A stretch of 64,000 nucleotides of DNA from Planctomycetota bacterium (GTDB lineage: Bacteria; Planctomycetota; Phycisphaerae; UBA1845; PWPN01): NCBI GenBank assembly GCA_029550525.1, contig JAKPHF010000056.1:1-64000 (forward strand), in the 5' to 3' direction. Position numbers and translations under genes: made by a program. A model generated the notes under the pieces. It worked only from the letters and a program-made list of their open reading frames with translations, made no database searches and was not told the origin of the DNA. This document shows, in pieces, positions 1 to 10,690 of this stretch; position 1 is the first letter of the stretch; every line of letters begins with the position of its first letter.

Positions 1-13
1 TGGGGGCTATATA

Positions 14-361
14 ATGGGTAACATGCTGCCGACGCGGACAGGGATGGAGAGCTCGCCCGTCCGGCTTCAGCGGGAGCCGGCGGTGATTCTCACTGCGCTG
101 GTGGCGGCGCTGAACTTGTCGATCCTGGCCGGACGGCTCGGCGGGCGGACGAGCCCGTATCGCGGCGACGTACCGGCCTGGCGGGCTCCCATGACCGCCG
201 TGCCCGGCCCGACCGGCGAGGCCGCTTCCACCGAAAAGCCCCCTTCCAACCCGACCCGCTTCTACAACGCGGGGACACTCGCGCTCAACACCGGGATCGC
301 GGTGCTCGCCCTGGCCGCCTGGCTGGGCGTCATGCGGATCAACGGCTCCCGCGGCCAGTAA
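14..361 (+). CDS. hypothetical two-TM membrane protein
   Basis: I do not recognise this 115-aa protein. It has two hydrophobic stretches that could span the membrane, near residues 23-42 and 87-107, joined by a Pro/Gly-rich linker, and ends in a short basic tail. The reading frame is open to the window edge, so the true start may lie upstream; Met11 (position 44) is another candidate. It precedes secA by 186 bases on the same strand, so the two could be co-transcribed. It could also be a chance reading frame in GC-rich DNA, though two well-placed membrane segments argue against that. Confidence 0.45.
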   Translation: MGNMLPTRTGMESSPVRLQREPAVILTALVAALNLSILAGRLGGRTSPYRGDVPAWRAPMTAVPGPTGEAASTEKPPSNPTRFYNAGTLALNTGIAVLALAAWLGVMRINGSRGQ

Positions 362-379
362 GCTCGCAGCAAACGGGCT

Positions 380-433
380 CCCGCCCGACGACGGGCACCT
401 GCCCGACGGTAGGCGCCTGCCCGACGGCAGGCA
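380..433. repeat. three 18-bp tandem units, each a small hairpin
   Basis: Three consecutive 18-bp units (380-397, 398-415, 416-433) share the core GCCCGACG. The last two begin CCTGCCCGACGG. Each unit can fold as CCTGCC-CGAC-GGCAGG or a variant of it. The array lies in the secA leader, 115 bases before the start codon. Confidence 0.6.
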
Positions 434-547
434 GACGCCCCGACAGCGAGGCCTGCCTCGTCATCTGTTTTGCCTCACTCGAAAACCCCATGCGGCCGAT
501 AACGAAAGTTTGAAGACTCGGCGAACTCCGCCTCAGGGTGAACTGAC

Positions 548-3500
548 ATGGTTGCGATTCTGGATTGGCCCCAAACGATATTCCGCAAGATTTTCGGCAC
601 TCGAAACGACCGACTGCTCAAGCGATTCGGCGCCGTCGCGGACAAAGTGCTCGCGTTCGAGGACGAGTACCGCAAGCTCTCGCCCGAGGAACTGCGCGCT
701 CGCAGCGACGCGTTCAAGAAGCGCCTCGCCGACGGCGAGCCGGTCGAGTCAGTGCTGCCCGAGGCCATGGCCGCCCTGCGCGAGGCGTCGGACCGCGCCC
801 AGGCCCACCGGCACTTCCACTGCCAGATCATCGGCGGGCAGGTCTTGTTCGCCAGCAACGTCGCCGAAATGAAAACCGGCGAAGGCAAGACCATCGTCTG
901 CCACCTGGCCGCCTATGTGAAGTTCCTCCAGGGCAAGAAAGTCCACATCGTCACGGTCAACGATTACCTCGTCCGCCGCGACGCCGAGTTCGCTCGGCCC
1001 ATCTTCGAACTCCTGGGAGCCACCGTCGGCTACATCCAGGCCGGCGAGGACCCCGGCGGGCACGAGGGCAAGCGAGCCCAGGCCTACGCCTGCGACATCA
1101 CGTACGGAACCAACAGCGAGTTCGGCTTCGACTACCTTCGCGACAACATGAAAACCCGTCGCGAGGACCAGGTTCAAGGCCGCCTGGACTACTCCATCGT
1201 GGACGAGGTGGACTCGATTCTCATCGACGAGGCCCGCACGCCGCTGATCATCAGCGGGCCCGCTCACGACGACGTGAGTCGATACAAGTGGGCCGACGGA
1301 CTGGCCCGCTCGCTGGTCCGCAAGCAAGGCGAGCTCAACCGCGAGACCGCCCGGCGTCTCGCCGAATGGGGCGACAACCCGCCCGAGCAGTTGCTCAAGA
1401 ACCCCAAGTTCGATGATGCCCGCAAGCGGTTCCGCGTGGACCCGGACATGCTCACGGAGGACGAGGCCGAGGCCATTCTGCACAAGCAGTTGTACGTCGT
1501 GCAGCGCGACCGCAAACAGGTGCATCTGACGCACGAAGGCGTCGCCCACGCCCAGGAGGAAGCCGGCATCGGCAGCTTCTACTCCGGGGCCAACATGCAG
1601 TATCCGCACCTGATCGAGAACGCCCTGCGAGCCCACGTGGTCTACGAGCGCGACAAGGAATACGTCGTGCAGGACCGCGCCATCATCATCGTCGACGAGT
1701 TCACGGGCCGTCTGATGTACGGCCGCCAGTGGTCGGACGGACTCCACCAGGCCGTCGAGGCCAAGGAGAACGTGCCGATCAAGGAAGAAACTCAGACGAT
1801 GGCCACCATCACCATCCAGAATTTCCTGAAACTCTACGACAAGATCGCGGGCATGACCGGCACGGCCATGACCGAGTCGGAAGAGTTCATGAAGATCTAC
1901 CGGCTTGAAGTCGTGGCCATCCCGACGAACCGCCCGGTGAACCGCGTCGATCACAACGACCGGATCTACCGGACGTTCGCGGGCAAGTACGACATGATCG
2001 TGGAGGAAATCCACGAGATGCGGCGACGCGGCCGCCCCGCCGACCCGTTCCTGCTCGCCGAAGTGTTCAAGCGATATCGCCCCATCCTGCAGCGCAGCAT
2101 CGCCGCGGGCACGGAAACCGACGGTGCCGCCAAGCTCGAGCGTCTCGACGAGGCGCTGCGTCGATTCGACGCCGCGGAACAAGGCGATCGCAAGACCATC
2201 GCCTTCATGATGGAGGCGTACGACTTCATCATGGGCGAGATCGCCACCGGCCGGCCCATCCTGGTCGGCACGACCAGCGTCGAGAACTCCGAACGGCTGA
2301 GCCAGCAGTTGACCCGCACGTTCGGCATCGAGCATGAGGTGCTCAACGCCAAGCATCACGCCCGCGAGGCCGAGATCGTCGCCAAGGCCGGCCAGCGGCA
2401 GATCCCCGAACGAGGCGATCGCACGCCACTGGGCAACGTCACCATCGCCACCAACATGGCCGGCCGCGGCACCGACATCAAGCTCGAGGCCGGCGTGGTG
2501 TTCCCCAAGTGCAAGGTGCCGTTGGACGTCCTCCAGGTGCAGCCGAACTACCCCGCCGACTCGCTGTCCATGTATCCCGAAGGGGCCACCAAGTGCTGCA
2601 TCAACTGCCTGGAGTATGATCCCAAGACCAACTGCGCCCACTGTTTCAAGCCCAAGCTCGATCCGCGTTTTCCCGAGCTGGGCCGCAAGATCTGCTCGCT
2701 CAACTCGCCCTGCGGGTTGCACATCGTGGGCACGGAACGTCATGAGGCCCGCCGCATCGACAATCAGCTTCGCGGTCGATCCGGACGCCAGGGCGATCCG
2801 GGCTCCAGCCGCTTCTTCCTGTCGCTCGAGGATGACCTGCTCAAGCTGTTCATGCCCGACTGGATGCTCAAGATGATGGAGCGGCTGGGCTTCACCGAGG
2901 GCGTAAGCCTCGAGGACAAGCGCATCAGCAAGGGCATCGAACGGGCTCAGAAGAAGGTCGAGGAGCGGAACTTCAGCATCCGCAAGCACCTGCTCGAGTG
3001 GGACGAGCCGATGGACTATCAGCGGCGAAGCTTCTACTCCGAGCGGCAGCAGATTCTCGAAGGTCGCGAGCTCGACACGCTCATCTGGGGCATGATCGAC
3101 GATGAGATCGAAACCTTCGTCGACGACTATCTGGCCCCCGACTACACCGCCCGCCGTGTGGCCGACTGGTGCCGCAGTACGCTGGACGTGTCGATTCCGC
3201 CCAGTGCGCTCATGGAGGAAGACGCCCAATTCCTCGAGCAGCGCATCCGCGAGAAGGCTCGCGACGAGGCCCACGACGCCATTCGCACGAGCCTCGGCGA
3301 GTACATCGACGCGGAGGCTCCACCCAACGAGTGGGACATCGGCGGCCTGATGAAGTGGGCGGAACGCATGTTCCACCACGTGGGGGCCACGCAAAACCAG
3401 CTGCGCAAGATGAGTCCGCCCGAGATCGAGGAACTGCTCATCGAGGCGGCAAACCGCCATTACGATGAAATCGATCTGTCGCCCATCGAAGCGTACCTCG

Positions 3501-4495
3501 ATCCCAAGTACGCCCGCTCCGCGCTGGCGGACTGGGCCCGGGCCAAGTTCGGCATCGACTTGAAATCCGATGAGATCGCCGAAGGCTCGCCCGACCAGGT
3601 CAAGCAGATCATTCGCGAAAAGGCTCGCAGTGCCTACAAGTGGCGCGAAGTCCACTATCCGGTCGAGGCCATCATCAACCGGGCATTCGGGACAGCGGGG
3701 GCCGACAGCGTCTATGCGATTCAGCAGATCGTGGATTGGGCCAACGCCAAGTACCGCGTCGGCTGGACGGTCGATCATTTCGCAGGCAAGACCATCGACG
3801 CCATCGCCCAGGAACTTGTCGAGGCACGCAACCAGTTCCTCGACGGCGGACGGCTCGACCGGGAAATCGACGAGGCGCTGGCCAAGTACGGCAACAGCAA
3901 CGGCGAGTTGATCGCCTGGGCCCGCGACCGCTTCGGCAAGACGGTGGATCTCGAGGCCCTCGAAGCGGCGGACGGCGACCGCCGCGACGTCCTGCGGCGG
4001 GCGGGCGAACAACTGGCCCGCTGGGAGCTGACGCATCTCGAACGCTACGTGCTGTTGCGGATCTACGACCAGGGGTGGAAGGATCATCTCCTGGAGATGG
4101 ACCACCTCAAGCACGCGATCATGCAGCGGCCGCTGGGCGGCGACCAGACGCACCCGCAAAGCCAGTACGCCATCGAAGGCCGCGACCTGTTTGAGCAGAT
4201 GTGGAAGATCATCCGCGACAAGGTCACGGATATGATCTTCAAGGTGTCGACGGGTGGCCCGGAAGGCGGTGAAACAGCACCCCGTACCCTGACCAGCAAC
4301 CTGCAGACCCGCCACGACTCGGCCATTGGGGCCGGCTTCGCCGGGGCTTCGGCCGATCAGCAGGCGGGCCTGCGGGCCCAGGGCGAGGGCGCCAAGCCCG
4401 TCACTATCCGCCGCGAACAACCCAAGGTCGGCCGAAACGACCCCTGCCCCTGCGGCTCGGGCAAGAAATTCAAGCAATGTCACGGAAAGACCTGA
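548..4495 (+). CDS. secA: protein translocase ATPase SecA (extended form)
   Basis: SecA is the ATP-driven motor that pushes preproteins through the SecYEG channel. Seen here: Walker A GEGKT in the MKTGEGKT motif (about residue 108-115), [16 protein letters not shown] (about 219), MAGRGTDI, the [16 protein letters not shown] helicase motif, and a C-terminal SEC-C zinc motif ([18 protein letters not shown]). At 1315 aa it is far longer than the usual 850-950. Two insertions account for much of this. One is a cysteine-rich stretch (about residues 652-723) before [11 protein letters not shown] in the second nucleotide-binding domain. The other is a run of about five ~60-residue helical units (about 871-1150) where the helical wing normally lies. 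The start is placed by AGGGTGA six bases before the ATG. A stand-alone SEC-C gene follows. Identity is certain; the role of the insertions is unknown. Confidence 0.97.
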   Translation: MVAILDWPQTIFRKIFGTRNDRLLKRFGAVADKVLAFEDEYRKLSPEELRARSDAFKKRLADGEPVESVLPEAMAALREASDRAQAHRHFHCQIIGGQVLFASNVAEMKTGEGKTIVCHLAAYVKFLQGKKVHIVTVNDYLVRRDAEFARPIFELLGATVGYIQAGEDPGGHEGKRAQAYACDITYGTNSEFGFDYLRDNMKTRREDQVQGRLDYSIVDEVDSILIDEARTPLIISGPAHDDVSRYKWADGLARSLVRKQGELNRETARRLAEWGDNPPEQLLKNPKFDDARKRFRVDPDMLTEDEAEAILHKQLYVVQRDRKQVHLTHEGVAHAQEEAGIGSFYSGANMQYPHLIENALRAHVVYERDKEYVVQDRAIIIVDEFTGRLMYGRQWSDGLHQAVEAKENVPIKEETQTMATITIQNFLKLYDKIAGMTGTAMTESEEFMKIYRLEVVAIPTNRPVNRVDHNDRIYRTFAGKYDMIVEEIHEMRRRGRPADPFLLAEVFKRYRPILQRSIAAGTETDGAAKLERLDEALRRFDAAEQGDRKTIAFMMEAYDFIMGEIATGRPILVGTTSVENSERLSQQLTRTFGIEHEVLNAKHHAREAEIVAKAGQRQIPERGDRTPLGNVTIATNMAGRGTDIKLEAGVVFPKCKVPLDVLQVQPNYPADSLSMYPEGATKCCINCLEYDPKTNCAHCFKPKLDPRFPELGRKICSLNSPCGLHIVGTERHEARRIDNQLRGRSGRQGDPGSSRFFLSLEDDLLKLFMPDWMLKMMERLGFTEGVSLEDKRISKGIERAQKKVEERNFSIRKHLLEWDEPMDYQRRSFYSERQQILEGRELDTLIWGMIDDEIETFVDDYLAPDYTARRVADWCRSTLDVSIPPSALMEEDAQFLEQRIREKARDEAHDAIRTSLGEYIDAEAPPNEWDIGGLMKWAERMFHHVGATQNQLRKMSPPEIEELLIEAANRHYDEIDLSPIEAYLDPKYARSALADWARAKFGIDLKSDEIAEGSPDQVKQIIREKARSAYKWREVHYPVEAIINRAFGTAGADSVYAIQQIVDWANAKYRVGWTVDHFAGKTIDAIAQELVEARNQFLDGGRLDREIDEALAKYGNSNGELIAWARDRFGKTVDLEALEAADGDRRDVLRRAGEQLARWELTHLERYVLLRIYDQGWKDHLLEMDHLKHAIMQRPLGGDQTHPQSQYAIEGRDLFEQMWKIIRDKVTDMIFKVSTGGPEGGETAPRTLTSNLQTRHDSAIGAGFAGASADQQAGLRAQGEGAKPVTIRREQPKVGRNDPCPCGSGKKFKQCHGKT

Positions 4496-4649
4496 TCGGG
4501 TAAAATGGATCGAGCAGCAAGCCGGACTGCAGAACGATTGAGGAGTGTTGAGACTGCTTGACTCCCGCGGATAATCTGTCCGGCACGGAGCGATCGGGCC
4601 GGCGGATGAGCAACAAGTGCCGCGGCAAGATGCGGTAGCGGAGACAGCA

Positions 4650-4853
4650 ATGGCTTTGGATGATCGTCGTATCGGTTCGCGGTTCGACCGCAAGCGAGAA
4701 AAGGAGCAGCAGATCAAGGCGGGTCTGCCCGGGGAGGATGAGCCCCCCCTGCCCCCGCCGGTTCAGCCCATCCACAAAGACCAGGAGATCGGTCGCAACG
4801 ATCCCTGCCCCTGCGGGTCGGGCAAGAAGTACAAGAAGTGCTGCGGGAAGTAG
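4650..4853 (+). CDS. small SEC-C motif protein
   Basis: This 67-aa protein has a charged N-terminal half, a Pro-rich linker and a C-terminal SEC-C motif ([18 protein letters not shown]) with the zinc ligands intact. The tail matches the end of SecA just upstream, in protein and largely in DNA, so the gene may derive from the secA 3' end by partial duplication. In SecA this motif binds zinc, SecB and ribosomes; here a role in zinc binding or protein contact is inferred. ATG 4650 is chosen because GGAG lies about seven bases upstream; an in-frame GTG at 4617 has no clear ribosome site. Confidence 0.75.
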   Translation: MALDDRRIGSRFDRKREKEQQIKAGLPGEDEPPLPPPVQPIHKDQEIGRNDPCPCGSGKKYKKCCGK

Positions 4854-4955
4854 GCCGACCGTTCCAGGATTCCAAGCAGCCCCACCCGGGGCCCGGACCC
4901 CACCCGGGGACTCGCCCCCGTCTGGGGCTTCAGTCCCGCCTGGAGCATGGGGGGC

Positions 4956-5012
4956 GGTGATCCCGCCAGAGAGTGGTGATCCCGCCGAACAGCGGCGATC
5001 CCGCCGGAAAGT
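4956..5012. repeat. three 19-bp tandem units before a start codon
   Basis: Units at 4956-4974, 4975-4993 and 4994-5012 share GG(T/C)GATCCCGCC and then diverge. The last ends eight bases before ATG 5021 and contains GGAAAG, the only ribosome-site-like string for that gene, so the repeat may set its translation. Confidence 0.6.
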
Positions 5013-5020
5013 CACACACC

Positions 5021-5539
5021 ATGGCGCCCGAACCTCAGTTTGAGTCTTCTCCTCCGCCTGCGTCGCGCCGCGGCCGTTCGACCAGACCGGCTGCGCTGGC
5101 GCTTTGCCTCCTGCTGGCCTGCCCCGCACTCGCCCAGGCCACGACCGAGCCTGCGGCAACCGCTTCCTGGTTCAGCGAAGTGCTCGGGAAGGTGAACAGC
5201 CCCTGGTTCTGGTTCGGGATGACGGCCCAGTTCGTCTTCTTCATGCGGTTCGTCGTCCAGTGGATCGTCAGCGAGCGGCGGCGCCGCAGCACCGTTCCCG
5301 TCGCCTTTTGGTATCTGTCGCTGGTGGGCAGTCTGGCCCTGTTCGTCTACGCCGTCCATGAGCGGGACCCGGTGATCATGGCCGGTCAGCTCCTGGCCTG
5401 CTTCATATACATTCGAAACTTGATGCTCATATCCGACTGGCAGACTCGACGACGACGGGCGGGACTGCCCGTGACGGATCTCGACACCGAGGACGCCCTG
5501 AAAGAATCTGGAGCAGTGGCCGGCAAGTCCGGCCAATAG
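5021..5539 (+). CDS. LAB_N domain membrane protein
   Basis: The 172-aa product has an N-terminal hydrophobic segment (about residues 22-39, a signal peptide or anchor) followed by an LAB_N domain: WFWFGMTAQFVFFMRFVVQW, then a YLSLVGSLALFVYA segment and a GQLLACFIYIRNL segment, giving three further membrane spans. LAB_N is the domain found at the N-terminus of some lipid-A-disaccharide synthases and as small stand-alone proteins; its biochemical role is not settled. No lpxB is nearby. A more upstream in-frame ATG (4973) lies in the tandem repeat, so ATG 5021 is preferred. Confidence 0.8.
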   Translation: MAPEPQFESSPPPASRRGRSTRPAALALCLLLACPALAQATTEPAATASWFSEVLGKVNSPWFWFGMTAQFVFFMRFVVQWIVSERRRRSTVPVAFWYLSLVGSLALFVYAVHERDPVIMAGQLLACFIYIRNLMLISDWQTRRRRAGLPVTDLDTEDALKESGAVAGKSGQ

Positions 5540-5648
5540 AGGCGGACCCGGCCCAGCAGCGACGTCCGTTGGACGCAAAGTCATATTGTGACGACATTTA
5601 TAGATCCGCAGTCGCGCTGGGTTCTGTGGACATATAATTGGAGGAATA

Positions 5649-5978
5649 GTGGGCGTGTGGCCAATAATCGCCGCTATCAGGCCCGAACAAACTTGGTGGA
5701 TTCTCGTCAGCTGCGCAGTTATTGCGCTGCTGGTCATTGTTGGCGGATTGGGCGTCTGGTACTATCGCAAGCAGTTTTTGTTCCCCGACCGGACGGAGGG
5801 CGGGGGGCTCTGGACGTTTGAAGATCTGCGGCAGATGAGAGATCGAGGCGATCTGACGGAAGAGGAATATCAGTCGCTTCGAGCCGCCATGATCGGGTCC
5901 TTCGACGCCAAGCCGAAACAAACCGGCGGACTTCCCAGACCGAATTCGCCTGAGGATCTCATCGATCCCGAGAGGTGA
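5649..5978 (+). CDS. membrane protein with C-terminal SHOCT-like helix pair
   Basis: A 109-aa protein with one membrane span (about residues 17-39) and then a cytoplasmic SHOCT-like segment, WTFEDLRQMRDRGDLTEEEY followed by QSLRAAMIGSF. SHOCT is a short oligomerisation-type domain usually at protein ends. The start is GTG 5649, with GGAGG at 5640-5644 and a four-base spacer. The gene sits between the LAB_N gene and clpX on the same strand. Function unknown. Confidence 0.75.
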   Translation: MGVWPIIAAIRPEQTWWILVSCAVIALLVIVGGLGVWYYRKQFLFPDRTEGGGLWTFEDLRQMRDRGDLTEEEYQSLRAAMIGSFDAKPKQTGGLPRPNSPEDLIDPER

Positions 5979-5992
5979 TTTTGATCTGGAGA

Positions 5993-6018
5993 AAGCCCCG
6001 AAGGGCTGACGATAGATT
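5993..6018. repeat. short copy of the AGCCCCG/GGGGC planctomycete-type palindrome
   Basis: AAAGCCCCGAAGGGCTGACG is a small hairpin that resembles the core AGCCCCGATAGGGGCGACAG of the larger inverted element at 61475-61697. It lies just after the SHOCT gene and could help end its transcript, but there is no T tract. Confidence 0.4.
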
Positions 6019-6134
6019 CGTTCAGAGCGGTATTCCGTATATCAGACGTGGAAAGCCGTTTCACGCAGACTCATGGTCTGCATGACGTGTTCCTCAATAA
6101 CCGGTGGTGTGAGACCGCCGGCGGAGATTCTTGA

Positions 6135-7433
<1,299 letters not shown>

Positions 7434-7461
7434 GCGATTTCAAGAAGCAGCGAACACAACG

Positions 7462-7497
7462 AAAGCCCACGGATGCGAGTCCGTGGGCTTTTCTTTT
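7462..7497 (+). terminator. intrinsic terminator of clpX
   Basis: A perfect 12-bp stem (AAAGCCCACGGA at 7462-7473 and its complement at 7480-7491) with a six-base loop runs into TTTTCTTTT. It starts 28 bases after the clpX stop codon. Confidence 0.92.
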
Positions 7498-7532
7498 GCG
7501 CCCCCAGTACGACGATCGAAGCGTCGTGGCCG

Positions 7533-7586
7533 TTGTGGTGCACGCTTCCAGCGTGCATTGTGCAGGCAGGGATGCCTGCACCACAA
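7533..7586. repeat. 54-bp double-hairpin REP-like element, copy 1
   Basis: The element is bounded by TTGTGGTGCA and its exact inverse TGCACCACAA and holds two internal hairpins, GCACGC...GCGTGC and GCAGGC...GCCTGC. A near-identical copy lies in the opposite orientation at 49555-49606. It lies between clpX and the convergent PF10023 gene. Confidence 0.8.
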
Positions 7587-7598
7587 CGCCCTGCCGGT

Positions 7599-8699
7599 TT
7601 ACTCGGCGGCAGGCACCGCCAGCGTCTGCAGGTACGTGCGCAGGAATGCGTACGGATCGCTCGCGGCCGCCGCCTGGCGGAAGATCTCCAGGCTGGCGGA
7701 CCAACTGCGACCCGTGCTCTCATAGACGTCGGCGAACAGATCCAGCTCGCTGTTGTATCGCACGTTCACCAGCAAGAAGGCGTTGTTGTAGTTGAGCGTG
7801 CCGTAGCCGCTGTAGGCCTCGGGATTATGCAGGAGCGGCTGCACCTCGGTCTTGAACCGCTGACGGGCGGCCTCGAAGATCGCCTCGCGCTGCGCAATCT
7901 TGTCTTCGGACGGAATGTCCTGGGCATACAGCGCCTCGACCTCGGCCGCCAGCTGTTTGAGGAACGCGTCGATGCGATCGGAGTTCTCGTGCAACTGTTG
8001 CGCCTCGGCCAGCAGGTCCGAATCCTGGCCGAACTCGAACGCCAAAAACTCCATCGACCCCGTGCGTCCTACGAACGTCGCCAACGACTCGTTGAACACT
8101 GCGTGACCCGTCTTCCAGATCGTATTGTGCAACAACTCGTGCACGACCGTGTCGGCCAGGCTCGGCAGTGGTCGCTCCAGCAGTGTGGACGCCACCGGGT
8201 CGGGCATGACGCCCAGCGTGCTGAACGCATCGAGTTCGTATAGGAACGTGTCGTAGCCGGCCGCAACCAGCCGGTCGCGCTCGGCCAGCGCCTCAGCCTC
8301 TTTGAAGAAGCCCAGGTACGGCATCTCGCCGGCCACCGGAACGTTCCAGAGGTACGGCTCGAGAGCATCCTTGCGTGACGCCGAAAGATTCCAGGCCAGA
8401 CGCTCGCCACGAAGATTCACGAACTGCCGGAAGCTGTCACCCACGTTCAGACCGATCACGCTCTCGGCGTAATCGCGAACCCGGATGACGAACTCGAGAC
8501 GGTCCTTCTGCTCCTGCGTGAGCTCGGGATCCTCAAGCCCCTGCTCGATGGGGACGGCCCGCGACAGATACTCCAACTCGCCGAGGAACGCCCCTATCGC
8601 ATAGTTCCAGCTCCACGCGTCGGCTCCACAGCCCGTGAGCCCCGCCAGCAAGACGACCGTGATCAAGCCACCAGTGCGTTTGACAGGTTTTCGCAACAT
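7599..8699 (-). CDS. PF10023-family predicted aminopeptidase lipoprotein
   Basis: The 366-aa product begins with a lipoprotein signal (hydrophobic core then LTGC, Cys24), so it is probably membrane-anchored outside the cytoplasm. Its zinc-peptidase motif HELLH (about residue 185) is followed by the FNE motif (about 201), the pattern of the predicted aminopeptidase family PF10023. Length fits that family. The gene converges on clpX and has its own promoter region, which contains heptad repeats. The substrate is unknown. Confidence 0.85.
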   Translation of the reverse strand: MLRKPVKRTGGLITVVLLAGLTGCGADAWSWNYAIGAFLGELEYLSRAVPIEQGLEDPELTQEQKDRLEFVIRVRDYAESVIGLNVGDSFRQFVNLRGERLAWNLSASRKDALEPYLWNVPVAGEMPYLGFFKEAEALAERDRLVAAGYDTFLYELDAFSTLGVMPDPVASTLLERPLPSLADTVVHELLHNTIWKTGHAVFNESLATFVGRTGSMEFLAFEFGQDSDLLAEAQQLHENSDRIDAFLKQLAAEVEALYAQDIPSEDKIAQREAIFEAARQRFKTEVQPLLHNPEAYSGYGTLNYNNAFLLVNVRYNSELDLFADVYESTGRSWSASLEIFRQAAAASDPYAFLRTYLQTLAVPAAE

Positions 8700-8772
8700 T
8701 TCGACTCCATCCCCGGTTTTGGAGGGTGGGATTATAACGGAATAACTTTTGGAGGCATAAGCTCTGAAGTCC

Positions 8773-8880
8773 GAGCCATGAGCTGTAAGCTATGAGCTCT
8801 CAGCCATTCAGCCCCTCAAGCCTCAAAGTCTCAGGTCTCAAGTCTTTCCCCCAATCCCCAGGCCCCAGTCCCCAGCCCCG
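8773..8880. repeat. three fused heptad arrays (AGCT, CCTCAAG and CCCCAGT words)
   Basis: 8773-8807 is a run of 7-bp units of the type GAGCTNT. 8814-8848 holds units CCTCAAG and GTCTCAA. 8849-8876 holds CCCCAAT, CCCCAGG, CCCCAGT and CCCCAGC. The second and third arrays are in the same 7-bp phase although their words differ. The tract fills the divergent gap between the PF10023 gene and the DUF1080-ThuA gene. Confidence 0.85.
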
Positions 8881-8952
8881 CTCTATCGCCTGCTTGCGGT
8901 GGTACGGATCTTCCGTACCATGGGCGCCGGAACCATTCAACGGAGGTGCCAC

Positions 8953-10485
8953 ATGCGGCGCGGGATCCTCTTCTTCGGGCTGATCGGCCTGGTCTGCACG
9001 ACGGTGCCGGCACAGGCGGGCGACGACGGCTTCACGCCTATCTTCGACGGCAAGAGTCTCGCCGGCTGGGACGGCGATCCCAAGCTCTGGCGTGTCGAAG
9101 ACGGGACGATCACCGGCCAGACCAGCGCCGAGGACCCCATCAAGGTCAATACGTTCCTCATCTGGCGACAGGGCGAACTCGACGATTTCGAACTGAAGTG
9201 CGAATTCCGCATGGCCAGCGGCGACAAGGGCAATAGCGGCATCCAGTACCGCAGCTTCGAAGTGCCCGAAGCCGGGCGATGGGTAATCGGCGGCTACCAA
9301 GCCGACATCGACGCCACCAACACGTACACCGGCATCATGTACGGCGAACGCTACCGCGGCATTCTCGCCCATCGCGGTCAGAAGGCGATCGTCGGCGACG
9401 ATCACAAGCCCAAGCCCGCCGGCAGCTTCGGCGAGAATGACGCCCTCAAGGCGGCCATCCGGCAGAACGACTGGAACGAGTACCACATCGTCGCCCGCGG
9501 ATACACGTTTCGGCACTTCATCAACGGCAAGTTGATGTCCGAGACCGTGGACGAGGACAAGGCCGATCGCCGCCGCGCAGGGCTCCTGGCGTTTCAACTG
9601 CACGTCGGGCCGCCCATGAAAGTGCAGTTCCGCAACATTCGGCTGAAGCGTCTGCCGCTGGAGAACGGCCGAAAGGTCGTGTTCGTCGCGGGTTCGCCCG
9701 GGGAAGGTCACGGCGAGAACGACTACCGGGCCGGCTGCACGCTTCTGGCGCGGCTACTCAACGAGAACGTGCCCGGCGTGCTGGCCGTCACGTATCACGA
9801 CAACTGGCCCGCCGATCCGACCGCGTTCGACAACGCCGACGCGGTCGTCTTGTTCGCCAACGGGGCCGAGACCAACCCGGTGCTCGTCCATCGCGACCGG
9901 ATCGCTGAGCTCACGAAACGCGGCGTCGGCCTGGCGTGCCTGCATGAGGCCCTCGACGTTCCCAAAGGCGAGGCGGGAAACCAATTGCTCAGTGCGATCG
10001 GAGGATACTTCGAGACGGGCTGGTCAGTGCGGCCAGTGTGGACCGCAGAGTTCAAGAGTCTGCCCGAACATCCGATCACCCGCGGCGTGAAGCCGTTCAC
10101 GGTTCGCGACGAATGGTCCTATCACATGCGCTTCGTCGATGAGATGAAAGGCGTGACGCCCATTCTCACTGCCGTTCCGCCGGACGAGACGAGGCGCGGG
10201 CCCGACGGGCCATATACGGGCAATCCGCACGTGCGGCAACGCCTGGGCCAGAGCGAGATCGTGGCTTGGGCTTACGATCGATCGGCCGCGGGCAGTAAGG
10301 GACGCGGATTCGGATTCACCGGCGGCCGGAGTCATCAGAACTGGACGAACGCCCCGTTCCGTACGCTGGTGCTCAATGGCATCGTCTGGGTCGCCGGTGC
10401 CGATGTGCCCGCGAACGGCGTTCCTTCCAAGACGCCCACGCGCGAGGAGCTCGAGGCCAGCTTGGCGGCCCCGGCTCGGAAATAG
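8953..10485 (+). CDS. secreted DUF1080-ThuA fusion protein
   Basis: 510 aa with a signal peptide (first ~22 residues, cleaved after AQA). Residues ~25-235 form a DUF1080 (3-keto-disaccharide hydrolase-type, concanavalin-like) domain: FTPIFDGKSLAGWDG, GDKGNSGIQYRS, and the closing VQFRNIRLKRL. Residues ~237-485 form a ThuA-like (class I glutamine amidotransferase-fold) domain: KVVFVAGSPGEGHGENDY, GVGLACLHEA, GRSHQNWTN. Both families are linked to degradation of sugars through 3-keto intermediates and are common in planctomycetes. The start ATG 8953 has GGAGGT at 8940. A heptad-like tract begins at the stop codon. Confidence 0.9.
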   Translation: MRRGILFFGLIGLVCTTVPAQAGDDGFTPIFDGKSLAGWDGDPKLWRVEDGTITGQTSAEDPIKVNTFLIWRQGELDDFELKCEFRMASGDKGNSGIQYRSFEVPEAGRWVIGGYQADIDATNTYTGIMYGERYRGILAHRGQKAIVGDDHKPKPAGSFGENDALKAAIRQNDWNEYHIVARGYTFRHFINGKLMSETVDEDKADRRRAGLLAFQLHVGPPMKVQFRNIRLKRLPLENGRKVVFVAGSPGEGHGENDYRAGCTLLARLLNENVPGVLAVTYHDNWPADPTAFDNADAVVLFANGAETNPVLVHRDRIAELTKRGVGLACLHEALDVPKGEAGNQLLSAIGGYFETGWSVRPVWTAEFKSLPEHPITRGVKPFTVRDEWSYHMRFVDEMKGVTPILTAVPPDETRRGPDGPYTGNPHVRQRLGQSEIVAWAYDRSAAGSKGRGFGFTGGRSHQNWTNAPFRTLVLNGIVWVAGADVPANGVPSKTPTREELEASLAAPARK

Positions 10486-10506
10486 GGATGGGACTGGGGC
10501 TGGGGA
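10486..10506. repeat. short heptad array, ACTGGGG words
   Basis: Starts immediately after the stop codon of the DUF1080-ThuA gene. Units GGATGGG, ACTGGGG and CTGGGGA are the reverse complement of the CCCCAGT word seen at 8849-8876. Confidence 0.6.
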
Positions 10507-10597
10507 AAAGAGGATACCGCTCCCCCAAAACAGGCACCAAGCCGTGGGCGCAAGCTTGCGCCGCGCGGACGGCGAGAGATTCAGATCGGACGGGTGC

Positions 10598-10645
10598 GTG
10601 CAGTATAATAGGCACGCAACGTCCGAGGCGGGCAAGATGCCCGCC
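10598..10645. repeat. composite REP element with TATAATA stem and GGCGGGC palindrome, copy 1
   Basis: GTGCAGTATAATAGGCAC (10598-10615) is followed 11 bases later by the palindrome GGCGGGCAAGATGCCCGCC (10627-10645). The same two-part arrangement recurs at 26782-26829. TATAATA resembles a -10 box, but there is no matching -35 box or gene downstream in sense orientation. Confidence 0.75.
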
Positions 10646-10655
10646 CCCAGCGTCT

Positions 10656-10690
10656 GGCTCCTGTCTTCTGTCTCCTGGCTCCTGTCTACT
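10656..10690. repeat. heptad array, GTCTCCT words, overlapping a stop codon
   Basis: Five 7-bp units: GGCTCCT, GTCTTCT, GTCTCCT, GGCTCCT, GTCTACT. The last one contains the complement of the TAG stop (10686-10688) of the minus-strand gene that begins at 11876. Confidence 0.85.

Noticed and set aside
749..4717. A 1322-codon minus-strand open frame opposite secA
   Set aside because: It mirrors the secA gene, has no domain, and its open state follows from GC-rich codon positions.
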